64,000 nucleotides of DNA, taken from contig OX595999.1 of the NCBI GenBank assembly GCA_951394045.1, forward strand, positions 620,001 through 684,000, in the 5' to 3' direction. The notes under the pieces are model-generated. The model ran no database searches. It was not told where the DNA came from and worked only from the letters and a program-made list of their open reading frames with translations. Within the stretch, counting starts at the first letter, position 1. Every line of letters begins with the position of its first letter. Shown here piece after piece: positions 9,004-18,973 of the stretch. The position numbers and the translations under genes are program-made. The DNA comes from Nitzschia sp. DOCU1. Taxonomy: Eukaryota > Bacillariophyta > Bacillariophyceae > Bacillariales > Bacillariaceae.

Positions 9004-9273
9004 TCTTCCGAAATCGCTTGGTTGCAAAATAGTGTGTTACGAAACTGCGTGTTGTGAAATCTCGGGAAATCACCTGGAGCTACAAAAGCGCGTCTTGCGA
9101 AATCGCGTTGTGGTGCGAAATGGCTTCTTATGAAATCTTGTTTTATGAAATTGCGTCTTGTGAAGTCTTAGGAAATCGCGTAATGTTACGAAAGCGAGTG
9201 GTGCGAAATCGCGTCTTATGAAATATTGTGTTCCGAAAACCGTGCATTGCGAAATCTAGTATGACGAAAGCGC
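9004..9273. repeat. Array of degenerate CGAAATCGCG-type repeats
   Basis: About a dozen imperfect units of 15-25 bp built on (T/C)GAAATCGCGT(C/T)TTATGAAAT. The array is repeated at 9917-10186 in copy 2. The units are not evenly spaced and carry no conserved frame. Confidence 0.75.
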
Positions 9274-9622
9274 ATGCTCTACTAGCTACCGATAGTACTT
9301 GCGTCGTCTACTGGGGCCGTGAATTAGCGTAATGTTAATGATAATGCTCTGGCTAGCACTGGCGTCGTTGACGCCGACGCCCCCGCCGCTATAGTCATAA
9401 AGTAACATAACAAGACAGAGCAAGAACATTAGCAGTGATGTGGCTGGCATCGCTATTGCTCTCGCAGATCTAGCTAGCTAGAGTAGTGGTGTTATTCGTT
9501 GAGTGAATGTAGTCATACAGCTCGAGGAGCATGCAGCTTACAGATCTTTCAGAGAGATCCAAAGCGATCCTCGTGGCTGTCTCGGCAAGAAGAGTAGCAA
9601 GGATCTTAGTTTACCAGAAAAT

Positions 9623-9645
9623 GATTCCGCGCTTCGCGCGGAATC
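9623..9645. repeat. Perfect 10-bp hairpin inside element copy 1
   Basis: GATTCCGCGC, loop TTC, GCGCGGAATC. The same hairpin is at 10536-10558 in copy 2. It lies about 20 bp inside the right terminal inverted repeat. Confidence 0.9.
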
Positions 9646-9692
9646 GAGCTAATCAAAATCTCATCCGTCAGTGTGGAAAATTTGCCCACTTT

Positions 9693-10599
9693 GGGTAACT
9701 TGCCACACTGACGGATGGGGAAATGAAAAATACTATGGAGGTCGAAGTCGATTCGGCGCGCAGTGCTTGGAACTTAGCATAAGTATTCCACGCAGAGCTT
9801 CAAATTTAGCATAAGTATGGTACGCAGAGCTACGAATTTAGCTTCACCCGCGCAACGCGTTGCTTCCGAACCACGCACAATAACACAACAATAGCCAAAA
9901 CAGTGGCGAACGTGGCTCTTCCGAAATCGCTTGGTTGCAAAATAGTGTGTTACGAAACTGCGTGTTGTGAAATCTCGGGAAATCACCTGGAGCTACAAAA
10001 GCGCGTCTTGCGAAATCGCGTTGTGGTGCGAAATGGCTTCTTATGAAATCTTGTTTTATGAAATTGCGTCTTGTGAAGTCTTAGGAAATCGCGTAATGTT
10101 ACGAAAGCGAGTGGTGCGAAATCGCGTCTTATGAAATATTGTGTTCCGAAAACCGTGCATTGCGAAATCTAGTATGACGAAAGCGCGTGCTCTACTAGCT
10201 ACCGATAGTACTTGCGTCGTCTACTGGGGCCGTGAATTAGCGTAATGTTAATGATAATGCTCTGGCTAGCACTGGCGTCGTTGACGCCGACGCCCCCGCC
10301 GCTATAGTCATAAAGTAACATAACAAGACAGAGCAAGAACATTAGCAGTGATGTGGCTGGCATCGCTATTGCTCTCGCAGATCTAGCTAGCTAGAGTAGT
10401 GGTGTTATTCGTTGAGTGAATGTAGTCATACAGCTCGAGGAGCATGCAGCTTACAGATCTTTCAGAGAGATCCAAAGCGATCCTCGTGGCTGTCTCGGCA
10501 AGAAGAGTAGCAAGGATCTTAGTTTACCAGAAAATGATTCCGCGCTTCGCGCGGAATCGAGCTAATCAAAATCTCATCCGTCAGTGTGGAAAATTTGCC
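9693..10599. mobile_element. Non-autonomous DNA transposon-like element, copy 2
   Basis: Near-identical to 8780-9686 at a constant offset of 913; I noticed one substitution (GCGCATGCTC versus GCGCGTGCTC). The two copies are separated only by CACTTT (9687-9692), the last six bases of the 8-bp target duplication that flanks the pair. This arrangement suggests unequal crossing-over or replication slippage between target duplications, or insertion next to an existing copy. No coding capacity. Confidence 0.8.
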
Positions 10600-11064
10600 G
10601 ACACTTTTCCCGGTGGGACGAGGCCATGCAGTCCCATTTACATTGTCTCGTACGACATAAAGGGCATTATTAGCGTTCATCGTTTCACAAGCACTCCCAC
10701 CCGAGTCAAAATTCCAGCCTTCGCGAAAGCTTGCATCATGTTGACTCAATTCGTCCACCCAGCCCTTGTGCTGATATTACGGTAGTCAGGAGTACAAAAT
10801 ACGATTGCAATCTAACATACGTATACGTCGTTGTGTACGGACCACCGGAATCTACTGCTGCAACTATCTTGAAGTAGCGATATCGATCACGTCAGCGAGC
10901 CTACTGGTAGTACTAGTACTATTAGTACCGACAACGCGATGTTTGTACTTCTCCTCTCGTAGATCGAAAAACACACGACAGATAATGCGCTCTTTACAAA
11001 GAGCCATAGCAATCGAGGTTCTATCGGCAGTGCTTGTCGCATTGAAAATCTTAGACATCTGAAA
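10600..11064. other. Intergenic: 5' side of ferric-reductase-like gene
   Basis: 465 bp from the transposon-like element to the ATG at 11065. No supported gene. It contains a cluster of short palindromes, CTACTGGTAGTACTAGTACT near 10900-10919, of the type also seen upstream of other genes in the window. Confidence 0.5.
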
Positions 11065-13855
11065 ATGAATGACAACATGCGGCCGATGGAGATTCTTGCT
11101 CAAGATGATCCGTCGTCGACTGGTGGTGCCGGCTTTGACGTCCTAGAAACAGAAAGCAGCTTCGAGGTAACCGAAATGTCAACTGACACCAACACAAGTA
11201 CTGCAAGGGAAGAAGAACGAAAGTTCTTTCAGAAGGCAAGAGACTGCCTTTCTCCTGGACGCTTTTTCAGGAATATTGTATACTACTATGCGGAGCGCAA
11301 GGTGATTGTTTTCTTCTTGATTCATTTAATGAGTACATTGATCGTTTGGGCCCACTTTGCTCTCATCAAGTTTGAACAACTGGCGGAATCAGTGCCGGAT
11401 GGAGCTTCCCGTTATTGGTGGAAGCGCGTTGCACCTGCCCTCGAATTTGGAAGGTACGGGAAAACAATATGTGTAACAACGAGCCGCCTTCAGTTGTCTT
11501 CACTAACCAATCATGAATTGTCCAGTATGCATGCGATTCTGTTTCAGTTGGCCCTGATTCCAATCACCATGTCCAGATACTCCATCGCAGCTCTTTCTGA
11601 AAGCTTTGTCGACAAAATCGTACCTCTCAACCGCAGTCTTCAAATGCATATTCACCTGGGGTACACCTTGGTCACAATTGTTTTCTTCGCAACCATATTC
11701 TTCTTCGCATTCTTTGGATTGCTGTGTGTGGACGGTGACGAGACATTTTGCGCCAAGTTCACCTCTGAAATCATGATCACGGGATATGTCATCCTTGCTT
11801 CGTTGCTGGTGATAGGCGGGACAAGTTACTGCCGCCACAGGATTCCATACGAAGTTTTCTATGGAATACATCACCTGGTCTTCATTATGTACTTCGTAAC
11901 TATCGCTCATACCTTGGACGGTAAGTCGTGTCTTATTCCATACTTGTCCTGTCAGAAAGGAAAGCAGCTCATTCGCGGACCTTCCTGCAGTCGAGCAGCG
12001 ATCAGGAACCAAGAATCGTAGTCAAACGTTTGCCTGGTTCTCGTCGACTTTGGCCTTTTATTTCTGCGACAGAGCCGCTATGAGCATAAACCACTGGTAT
12101 GAAGCGAAAATTCAAGGATCTTCCATTGTCACTGGCAGCGATGGCACCAAAACAATTCTGTTGCGTGTACGGCGCCCAACTCTACTGCGCTTCCGTCCTG
12201 GACAGTACGCATTCTTGAGAGTTCGTACCATCGATATTCATTGGCATCCATTTTCAATTGCATCATGCCCCGATTCTTCCGAACTTGAATTCTATATCGA
12301 GGTGCATGGCGAAAATACATGGACATCCAATCTTTGTGTGCTGCTTGAGTCAAACGGTGGTAGCGCTATGGTGGTCGAGGTCCAAGGCCCGTATGGGACG
12401 TCGATCGCGAAAACGGGATCGTATTCTCACATACTAGCAATTGGCGCTGGTACAGGAATTGTGCCAATTCTGAGCCTTTTTCGGATGCACATCCGCGATC
12501 TGCTCCGATTGGAGCCCCAGCGCTTCTTTGCAGAAACGACGAACCGTGAGAGGAAAGTCAGGATGATGGAGATCGCCGAAGAACAACGCAAAGGCTCCAT
12601 GGTATCCAGGTCTTGTTCTGTTTGCAAAGGGGATGAGGCTGCACACATGCAAGCTAGCAGGAACCAGAAGCTCAGCGCAAGTATTCGCTCGAGCATCGAC
12701 CGCCATCATACGTTGGTCGATAGTGTGGAAGTGAAGAACAACTCCAAGGCTATGAGAATCGCGGCATCGTCTGCAACTAGATCGATTTACGGGGTGGTGC
12801 TTCTTTCGGCACTTCCCGTGGTTGGAATGACGTTATTGGGGCTGACGATTTCGTGGAATACCATTCCTGTTGATGTACCTCCTCTGATGGTTGACATTTT
12901 GAAGGTATTCACCATTTTTTTCCAAATCATTTATGCAGTCATTTCTCTCTTCATATGGGACGGGAATGGTATTTTCGCCTTTGTGGACGTTGTGCTTTGC
13001 TGTGTCTGTTCTTTCGCAGATTGGTATTGGTTCCAGATCTGTGATAGATACGGCTCATTGCGCCCTGCTGATATTTTGACCTATTCCATCCTTGTTCTCT
13101 ACATGACTGGTCGCCTCTGGGCAAGGACTGTTTCACCTCGCCATTCGACGTGGCAGCGGGCGGTTTCGCCAGCTGGTTCCGTTTCCACGGTGGACAAGAT
13201 GGATTTTGTTTGGACTACCAGTTGTGCATCGCAAGTTGTGGGCTTGCTCCCTGATATTGTTTCTCAGTGGGATCTTCTCGTTTCTGCCTGGGGCGTTGAA
13301 AGCGCGTCGAAGGTTTGCAAGATCTCTATTCACGTGACCGACACGGATGAGAAGGCATGCCGGCAGCTTCACAGGGAAATTCGAACGACTAGCCTCTATC
13401 GCAGTGGTGCCATCAAGTTTCTGCGCCCTGATCTCGAGCGCGTGATTGAAGATCACAGCATAGATTTGATATGCGCTCGAAGTAGCTCTTATTCGCTCCT
13501 AGCCTTCTGCGGCTCTCCCAGCCTCGCCCAAGTGGTCCACAAGTACAAGATCTCTAACGACATGGTTGTCGCCATCACTGGAAATAAGAGACACCAAATG
13601 GATTTCGTTTCGGAAAGCTACGGCGGAAGCAAAAAGAAAATGCCAAGTACCGGAAGCAAGGAGGCCAGGAGTCATAAGGAATCGGACCCGCTGACAACTC
13701 GAAAATCAATGAGGTATAGCCTTCCAAACCGCAGTAGCCTTCAAGATCTTTTGGCCCTGGTACAAGATGATGAGGAGAAGCTCTGCACAGCAACGCCAGC
13801 CGGGGTTACAAACCAGTCGAGCCTTTTGAAGAAGATTCACATTCATAAGGAATAA
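11065..13855 (+). CDS. Ferric reductase/NADPH oxidase-like, two exons
   Basis: CDS join(11065..11920,11991..13855), 906 residues. The 70-bp intron starts GTAAGT and ends TGCAG; splicing restores the frame HTLD-V-EQRSGTKNRSQTFAWF (an alternative AG at 12005 also keeps frame). Exon 1 has a charged N-terminus, then several membrane helices with His residues suited to haem (H-rich stretches MHIHLGYT and GIHHLVF), typical of the ferric-reductase transmembrane domain. Exon 2 carries the FAD-binding motif RPGQYAFLRV with HPFSIAS (~352-377) and the NADPH motif GAGTGIVPILS (~437-447); the terminal FCGSP motif is at ~791-795. Between the two NADPH-site motifs sits a ~340-residue insertion with four further hydrophobic helices (about 552-572, 588-608, 613-631, 646-658). 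It probably moves electrons across a membrane to Fe(III) or O2. Confidence 0.85.
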
Positions 13856-14579
13856 TAAACTCATTGTTGTTATTCCAAAAAGTTCAAAATGTGTTGTTGT
13901 TTTCGACTGGGAATTGGCGATTACAGCCATAGATACATGTAGACGAAGAATCCCACGAGAATGATCGGACAGACTGACAGAATTCATGATGAGAGATTTG
14001 GTTGGCCGGGAAAAACTACCATAACTTGGAGACTTTCGGAGGAGATTTGGATGGAACAAAGTCGTGAAGAGAGATTGGAATGAAAAACGGTGAAGAAAGA
14101 AGCAACGGGACGACACGACATGATAGCTCATTCTTTCTAATTAATCTTAAACTCGGAAACGATCAAACCTTGCTATATGCTTATTTTACCACTCCCTGGC
14201 GTTGTCTTGCTGCTGCTTTTTTATCATGGTGGCAAGGTAGAAGTCTCTTGCGAAAGGGGACCACGTATGGAGGATTCTCAGCACCCGATGTCTTCGAATC
14301 TTCGTGTGGGTTCGACTACGAGAGCAGCATAGCAAAATCTTCAAATAGCCAACAAATATCTAGTATGCTTTGAACAATAATGGTGCTAAGATTGATTTGA
14401 CGGTAATCCCAGCGTGCTCTGGATATACCTCGACTCGTTGGGTGATAATGAAGAGTGACAAGCTACACCTAGTGTCATATTGGTTCCACCTGAGCGACCA
14501 GCCACACTTTATTGACCTTGCAGTTACTACAAGCCTCGGCATTCCCAAACCTATCACGTCCGGAATTGTTGCCCCTTTC
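13856..14579. other. Intergenic with copy of rhodanese 3' flank
   Basis: About 720 bp between convergent genes. From about 14264 to 14579 it is similar to the 3' flank of the first rhodanese gene (6808-7111), including the TCTTCAAATAGCCAA phrase, so the duplication included some 300 bp beyond the stop codon. No additional gene is supported. Confidence 0.65.
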
Positions 14580-14966
14580 TTACTTGCCACCAAATTCTGC
14601 CCAACGATCCGAAACTTTGGGACCACCACCATTCAAAACATTCCTAAAACCTTTGGACAGCAAAAACTCCTTGGCCTCTTGCCCTCGGCGACCGCCTCCG
14701 CAGTGCGTAATGATGGGAGTATCCAAATCGTCGGTAGGGGGAAGTGGCATACTCTTGCTATCTCGATCCCACTTCAAGTGTACACCCTTGGGACGGACGC
14801 CGTTTCCGGGTAGGGGTGCCACGGCCAGACTTTTCTGATCTCCCGGCTCTTGGTCGGCATCAGGATTTCGAACATCCACAACCAAGAGCTTGTCTCCGGC
14901 GGCCGCAACAAAGGCCTTGAGTTCTTCGGGGGTTGCCACACCGGGCGGGGGAGGTTCGCTGGACAT
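14580..14966 (-). CDS. Rhodanese-domain protein without presequence
   Basis: 128 residues, about 90% identical over the domain to residues 70-197 of the protein at 7112-7705. It begins MSSEPPPPGVATPEELKAFV and keeps the active-site loop THCGGGRRG with Cys near 89, so the sulfurtransferase centre is intact. It lacks the 70-residue signal/transit region, and the upstream DNA (14967-15000) contains a remnant resembling it (GTGAACTAGCAGGATGACGAATAGGGGCGTG) but with no open frame, so the targeting part was lost by decay and the gene is predicted to give a cytosolic protein. It could be a young pseudogene if the promoter was lost too; the codon-level conservation favours function. Confidence 0.75.
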   Translation of the reverse strand: MSSEPPPPGVATPEELKAFVAAAGDKLLVVDVRNPDADQEPGDQKSLAVAPLPGNGVRPKGVHLKWDRDSKSMPLPPTDDLDTPIITHCGGGRRGQEAKEFLLSKGFRNVLNGGGPKVSDRWAEFGGK

Positions 14967-15750
14967 GGATTCGTGAACTAGCAGGATGACGAATAGGGGC
15001 GTGTGACGGTGATGAGGCAGGAGCTAGTAGAACGTCGATCAGACGACTAAAGTACTGCCAAACGTATCACTCGATCAGACGACTAAAGTACTGCCAAACG
15101 TATCACAATAAAGGAATCTGATTTAAAAAGTGAGAAGTTGGTTGAGCGGCGCTGGGTCAAAATTTTGGGACCACGAGAGCAGAGAGAGAGAAGAGCACGA
15201 TTGACATATTTGAATGTTCCAAACCCGTGCCAAAAATGTGGGACCACGTTTCGTTTTTCTTCACGGAGGAGAGCGTTGGCTGTGTCGTTGCAACGGATTG
15301 ATGGACGGACGGATACATGAAATGGATCGAGCCGTATCCAGGTATCGTACCAGGTACGCACCGCGCGCGTTTTGCCCGTACTGGTACCTGGTAGGTATTA
15401 CAAGAGGATGCAACCGTCCGTTCGTATCTACCGGTATGTTATGCCACCACCATAGACAGCGTGCGAATGACGTGGTGCCATGGCATGCCCACAGCCACGA
15501 TAATCCGTACCTCTGTATTTACCCTCTGTTGTTGGTCGTTCCCGATCCTGCCGACCAAAGCAACTGATCGAGATAGCGTGCAGAATTATTGGAATTTATC
15601 GGGGGTAGGTACCTTCCCTGTCCTCCTTCCATTCCTCGATCACACGCGGTTTCAAAAGGAATCTCCACCCATTGAAAACCGTTACCTTGAACAAGCACAT
15701 GCTCTAGTTCGGAGGAAAGCAAAATCATATTATCTATCGTCATCGTCGTC
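14967..15750. other. Intergenic between divergent genes; promoter motifs
   Basis: 784 bp. Holds a decayed rhodanese presequence copy just after 14966, the perfect 36-bp tandem repeat at 15035-15106, and two palindrome-rich stretches CGTACCAGGTAC (15346-15357) and GTACTGGTACCTGGTAGG (15378-15395), about 400 bp upstream of the small heat-shock gene. No supported coding region. Confidence 0.6.
15035..15106. repeat. Perfect 36-bp tandem repeat, two copies
   Basis: TCGATCAGACGACTAAAGTA followed by CTGCCAAACGTATCAC, present at 15035-15070 and 15071-15106 without a mismatch. Confidence 0.95.
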
Positions 15751-16458
15751 ATGTCGTCTCCTTATCCGAAAAACGAAAAAGAGAGTGAACCGAAAAAGTC
15801 ATCCTGGTTTGCCTCGTGGTTCGAGAATGATAATTCCAACATTAAGCAAGAAATCCACCGCAAACTCAATGAATTTGATGAGTACCAGAAGCGATATGAG
15901 CAGCACAACAATCCCTTCTTTTGGGGCAATCATAGACAACATCCCGCAGCAGCAGCAGCAGCAGCGTCAAACTTTCAGCAAGAAATGGAAGAATTTTTGG
16001 AGTCGGCCGGCTTTGGAGGGTTGCAAACACCGCATCAGCCTTGGGGGACTGCGGGAGGAGGCGCTACTTCGTCATCATCGTCCACCATTCGAACATCAAA
16101 TGGTCATTATCAAACTATGCGAAAGGAGGATCGGAATGGGGTTCAAATTGAAGTCAAGTTCCCACGAAAGATTGAACCAGAGGCGGTCAATGTGGAAGTT
16201 TTGCAAGAATTTCCTTGTGTTGTACAATGGAGAAATCATTCTGGGGCCGCTGCTGCTGCTGCTGCCGGAGACAATAAGAATCGTGAATTTCGAGACCGAG
16301 CTCGATTAGGCGAATCGATTGATTGCTCCAAATTGTCTGCCTCCATCAACTCGGCGCGAAACACGTTGGTCGTTAAGGCTCCGACGTTTGCATCCGCCAT
16401 TGCCGACAACGGGCAAGAAAAGCCGCGATCCGTCCCAGTGACGGAGCGCGATGAGTAG
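15751..16458 (+). CDS. Alpha-crystallin/HSP20-like protein
   Basis: 235 residues. The N-terminal half is polar and low in complexity, with a poly-Ala run (about 65-71, from CAG/GCA repeats) and aromatic patches WFASWFEND and NNPFFWGN. Residues about 122-215 resemble the alpha-crystallin domain: YQTMRKEDRNGVQIEVKFP opens like sHSP strand 2-3, EPEAVNVEVLQEFPCVVQW follows the usual PEDLKVEV pattern, and ESIDCSKLSASINSARNTLVV matches the family VDxSKLSASLxNGVLTV stretch. A second poly-Ala insert (about 166-172, GCT repeats) sits in the loop between strands. The classical IXI tail is not evident. Likely an ATP-independent chaperone or a co-chaperone-like CS/ACD fold protein; cytosolic as no targeting signal is seen. 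Confidence 0.7.
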   Translation: MSSPYPKNEKESEPKKSSWFASWFENDNSNIKQEIHRKLNEFDEYQKRYEQHNNPFFWGNHRQHPAAAAAAASNFQQEMEEFLESAGFGGLQTPHQPWGTAGGGATSSSSSTIRTSNGHYQTMRKEDRNGVQIEVKFPRKIEPEAVNVEVLQEFPCVVQWRNHSGAAAAAAAGDNKNREFRDRARLGESIDCSKLSASINSARNTLVVKAPTFASAIADNGQEKPRSVPVTERDE

Positions 16459-16637
16459 CTGATCATTTTGCATACCATTACTAACGATAATTTTTTGAGT
16501 TTTGATCCCATTTGTATCAACTGGGCTGTAATAATTAGATAGGATTTTCACAAGAAGAGCATTGTCGGCATGATATTTCTGGTTATTCCGTATTTAGACA
16601 GTGTGGAGAAAGGTGGGTTACTAGCTTGTCCATAGTT

Positions 16638-18638
16638 CTAGCTCGAATTATTACTCTTATTTTGAGAACCGGCCTTGAGAACTTGCTGCGATCGTTCAAT
16701 ACGACGCCGTCTCCACTCTTCATAACTAATTCGTTCGTCTCCCATTTGCAGCTCACATTGTGGGTCCAACCCCACAAATAGAGCACAACAATTCCGGGGA
16801 TGTTCCGACTTGTTGGCCACGACACGGTGTATTGTGGAGGGTAATTTGCCGCCACTCAAATCCGACAAGCAATCAGCAACATTAATGACGAACACGGGAT
16901 CTTCTGCGGGTACTTGACTCGGCAGTTCGACATTGACCCACCCCCCTTGACCGTCGCTTCGTTGCAATCTAGCACATGTGTGGTTGCCTCCGTCAAACAA
17001 GAGCATGGTAATGACACCCACATCGGTATGGGCAGCAACTAGTGGGCCCTTGTTTTTGCCCTTGTGACGAGTTCCTGTTCGATAGCCTAACAATGTCAAG
17101 ATGGATGTTGTTACTGTGGAAGACACTGCGTGGTCTGCACCTGCAGAGGATGCTCCCATGATGAGGGGTTCAAGTGGATACTCGAGTTCGGGATACTTTT
17201 GTACTAGACCTTGACAAATCGCTTTCATGACAATGTGAGCCGCATCTTCTGCAGACTGGTAATAGTTTTCAATAGCGGTTCGAAAGATATTCGCTTCCTT
17301 CCAGCTATCTACCAAAGGCCAAATGTTGGGTTGGAGCAACGAAGTGGCATGATGATTGTTGTGTGATTGGTTGCTAAAAATAGGTCCCACCCGAAACTTG
17401 CGTACCAAATCATTGGGAATCCCCGGTTGACCGAGCAATGAAGCAAAATTTTCGACATTCATGGGTGCATACCCCCGACGAGCCCGATCGGTGGGTGACA
17501 AACAAGAACGACGGACACTTTCATCCGCATCTTGCAAAAACGATTGTGTCGCTTGTAAGGCGGATCGACAAGTTGCTGGATCCATTCCTGTTCCGCGCAC
17601 TAGAGCAAATCCGTCCGTTTCGAGCCGAGTCAAAAGCTGTTGGCATGCCGCGAGTTGATGATCTACGACAGTCGTGTCGTTGCTGCTGTTATTGTGGACT
17701 CGAAATGGACTCAGATCCACGGCTTGGTCCCACCACTTGGACAAATCTTCTTCGTTTTCGTGAATATCGTTGGGTGCAAATGGAAAATTCCGCTCACTTT
17801 CCCGTAAGATTTGGAATTTGCTTTCATCCAACGCCATGCGATGCCAGAGTAACTTTTTGCAGCCCCACAATTTGATAGTTCCATCATACAATTGATACAA
17901 TGACGTCCCCATGGTACATTCATGTAGTGCTTCGATGCTCGTATCAGGAACATGACCTCGTAAATATTGATCGTACAATTTCGTTTGGACAAAAAAGGCA
18001 TTGTACAGTGTCGTTTCGACCAAAGTATAGTTGTGTTGATTGGCCAGTTCGACAAGAGCCGCCAAACTCGCCCCATGTCGTTGTTGTGGATTCCGTGGAG
18101 GAATATAAATCAAATCATCAGGCATGGTGGGATTGAACTCGATACAAACCACTTGAGCATGATATTCGTTTCCAACCAACAAATCATGCCAGACCCAATA
18201 ATCGCTTCCATCAATGTCAATGCAGAGAAAATCAAAGGTGGTTGGTAGCGGGATGTGTTCCAGGCGAAGCAAATTGCAAAGATTCCGTGGATCTTCCATG
18301 CTAGCTGCTGAGATTGTCACATGGAAACAAACATTATCGGATTCCTTGTATCGTTCTTGGAGTTGACGAAATTTTTCCACATCGGCTTCTAGCAAGATTC
18401 CTCTCCATTTTTGACCAGTGGAAGAAAACAAGAGTTCATGTGTATTACTCAAGTGCTGTCCATCCCAGGCTCCCACATCGACGCACCATCTCGTCGATGA
18501 CGCCGGTAGCCATTCAAATAATTTGGCGAGAATTCCATCTTCACCGTTTTGACTGTGCACGCTATGAGCGTACTGGATCAGTCCATCACGCCGTCGCTGG
18601 CTACGCGGTATACGACGACGGATCTCTGGTTGGGACAT
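16638..18638 (-). CDS. FkbM-like methyltransferase fused to 2OG-Fe(II) oxygenase
   Basis: 666 residues in one exon. Residues 22-260 start with HSVHSQNGEDGILAKLFEWL and contain a Rossmann SAM-binding motif VDVGAWDGQHLSNT (53-66), a ribose-binding acidic residue in ILLEAD (81-86) and FLCIDIDGSDYWVW (137-150), the pattern of FkbM-type methyltransferases. Residues 330-640 form an isopenicillin-N-synthase-like double-stranded beta-helix: HTD at 537-539 and His604 give the iron facial triad, and Arg615 in EHPRNCCALF is placed to hold 2-oxoglutarate. Both catalytic centres look complete. A bifunctional enzyme that methylates and hydroxylates one substrate or linked substrates is inferred. No signal peptide is visible. 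The linker between domains (260-330) is acidic and Asn-rich. Confidence 0.82.
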   Translation of the reverse strand: MSQPEIRRRIPRSQRRRDGLIQYAHSVHSQNGEDGILAKLFEWLPASSTRWCVDVGAWDGQHLSNTHELLFSSTGQKWRGILLEADVEKFRQLQERYKESDNVCFHVTISAASMEDPRNLCNLLRLEHIPLPTTFDFLCIDIDGSDYWVWHDLLVGNEYHAQVVCIEFNPTMPDDLIYIPPRNPQQRHGASLAALVELANQHNYTLVETTLYNAFFVQTKLYDQYLRGHVPDTSIEALHECTMGTSLYQLYDGTIKLWGCKKLLWHRMALDESKFQILRESERNFPFAPNDIHENEEDLSKWWDQAVDLSPFRVHNNSSNDTTVVDHQLAACQQLLTRLETDGFALVRGTGMDPATCRSALQATQSFLQDADESVRRSCLSPTDRARRGYAPMNVENFASLLGQPGIPNDLVRKFRVGPIFSNQSHNNHHATSLLQPNIWPLVDSWKEANIFRTAIENYYQSAEDAAHIVMKAICQGLVQKYPELEYPLEPLIMGASSAGADHAVSSTVTTSILTLLGYRTGTRHKGKNKGPLVAAHTDVGVITMLLFDGGNHTCARLQRSDGQGGWVNVELPSQVPAEDPVFVINVADCLSDLSGGKLPSTIHRVVANKSEHPRNCCALFVGLDPQCELQMGDERISYEEWRRRRIERSQQVLKAGSQNKSNNSS

Positions 18639-18973
18639 TGTCCAATTGACCGATGTAAAGTAGATTGCGTCGCAGTAACAATCTGATCTGGACCATGGTC
18701 CATCTGTATCTTACTTGGCTTTGGATATGTGATGCCGATGAGACAAAATCTTTTTCCACCTCGTCTGAACGAAGGCCAGACCACAGCGAGCCAGCCGATG
18801 CATTGCCGACCCATTGGACTGTCGTGGATTCTCGACATTACACCTTTCTCCTATCTTGTCTAGGCATCTTCCATGAACATGGACTGTGACCAAGACCATC
18901 GGCTTTTTGATATTCTTTGGAATGTGAGACATGAGACAGGATCCTGTTTTTGGTTTCGACCAAGATCTCTTTC
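18639..18973. other. Intergenic, 335 bp
   Basis: Lies between the start of the fusion gene and the 3' end of the glycosyltransferase gene. Contains the fusion gene promoter; no conserved frame or clear motif seen. Confidence 0.5.

Larger units (their letters stand above)
8780..9686. mobile_element. Non-autonomous DNA transposon-like element, copy 1
   Basis: 907 bp. The left end GGGTAACTTGCCACACTGACGGATG and the reverse complement of the right end share the exact core CCACACTGACGGATG, forming imperfect ~25-bp terminal inverted repeats. GACACTTT precedes this copy at 8772-8779 and follows the second copy at 10600-10607, an 8-bp target-site duplication. No transposase is encoded; the longest frame is 70 codons. 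The interior (9004-9273) is an array of degenerate CGAAATCGCG-like repeats, and a perfect hairpin lies at 9623-9645. TSD length fits hAT- or P-like superfamilies but Mutator-like cannot be excluded. Confidence 0.8.

Noticed and set aside
10444..10785. 113-codon plus-strand frame
   Set aside because: Starts inside the transposon-like element and crosses its right end and target duplication, so it is a chance frame.
12050..13855. Separate gene starting at a TTG at 12050
   Set aside because: It lacks an ATG and continues the ferric-reductase fold; a 70-bp GT-AG intron joins it in frame to the upstream exon.
15461..16309. 282-codon plus-strand frame
   Set aside because: Overlaps the small heat-shock gene in another frame; no domain, while the HSP20-like frame has one.
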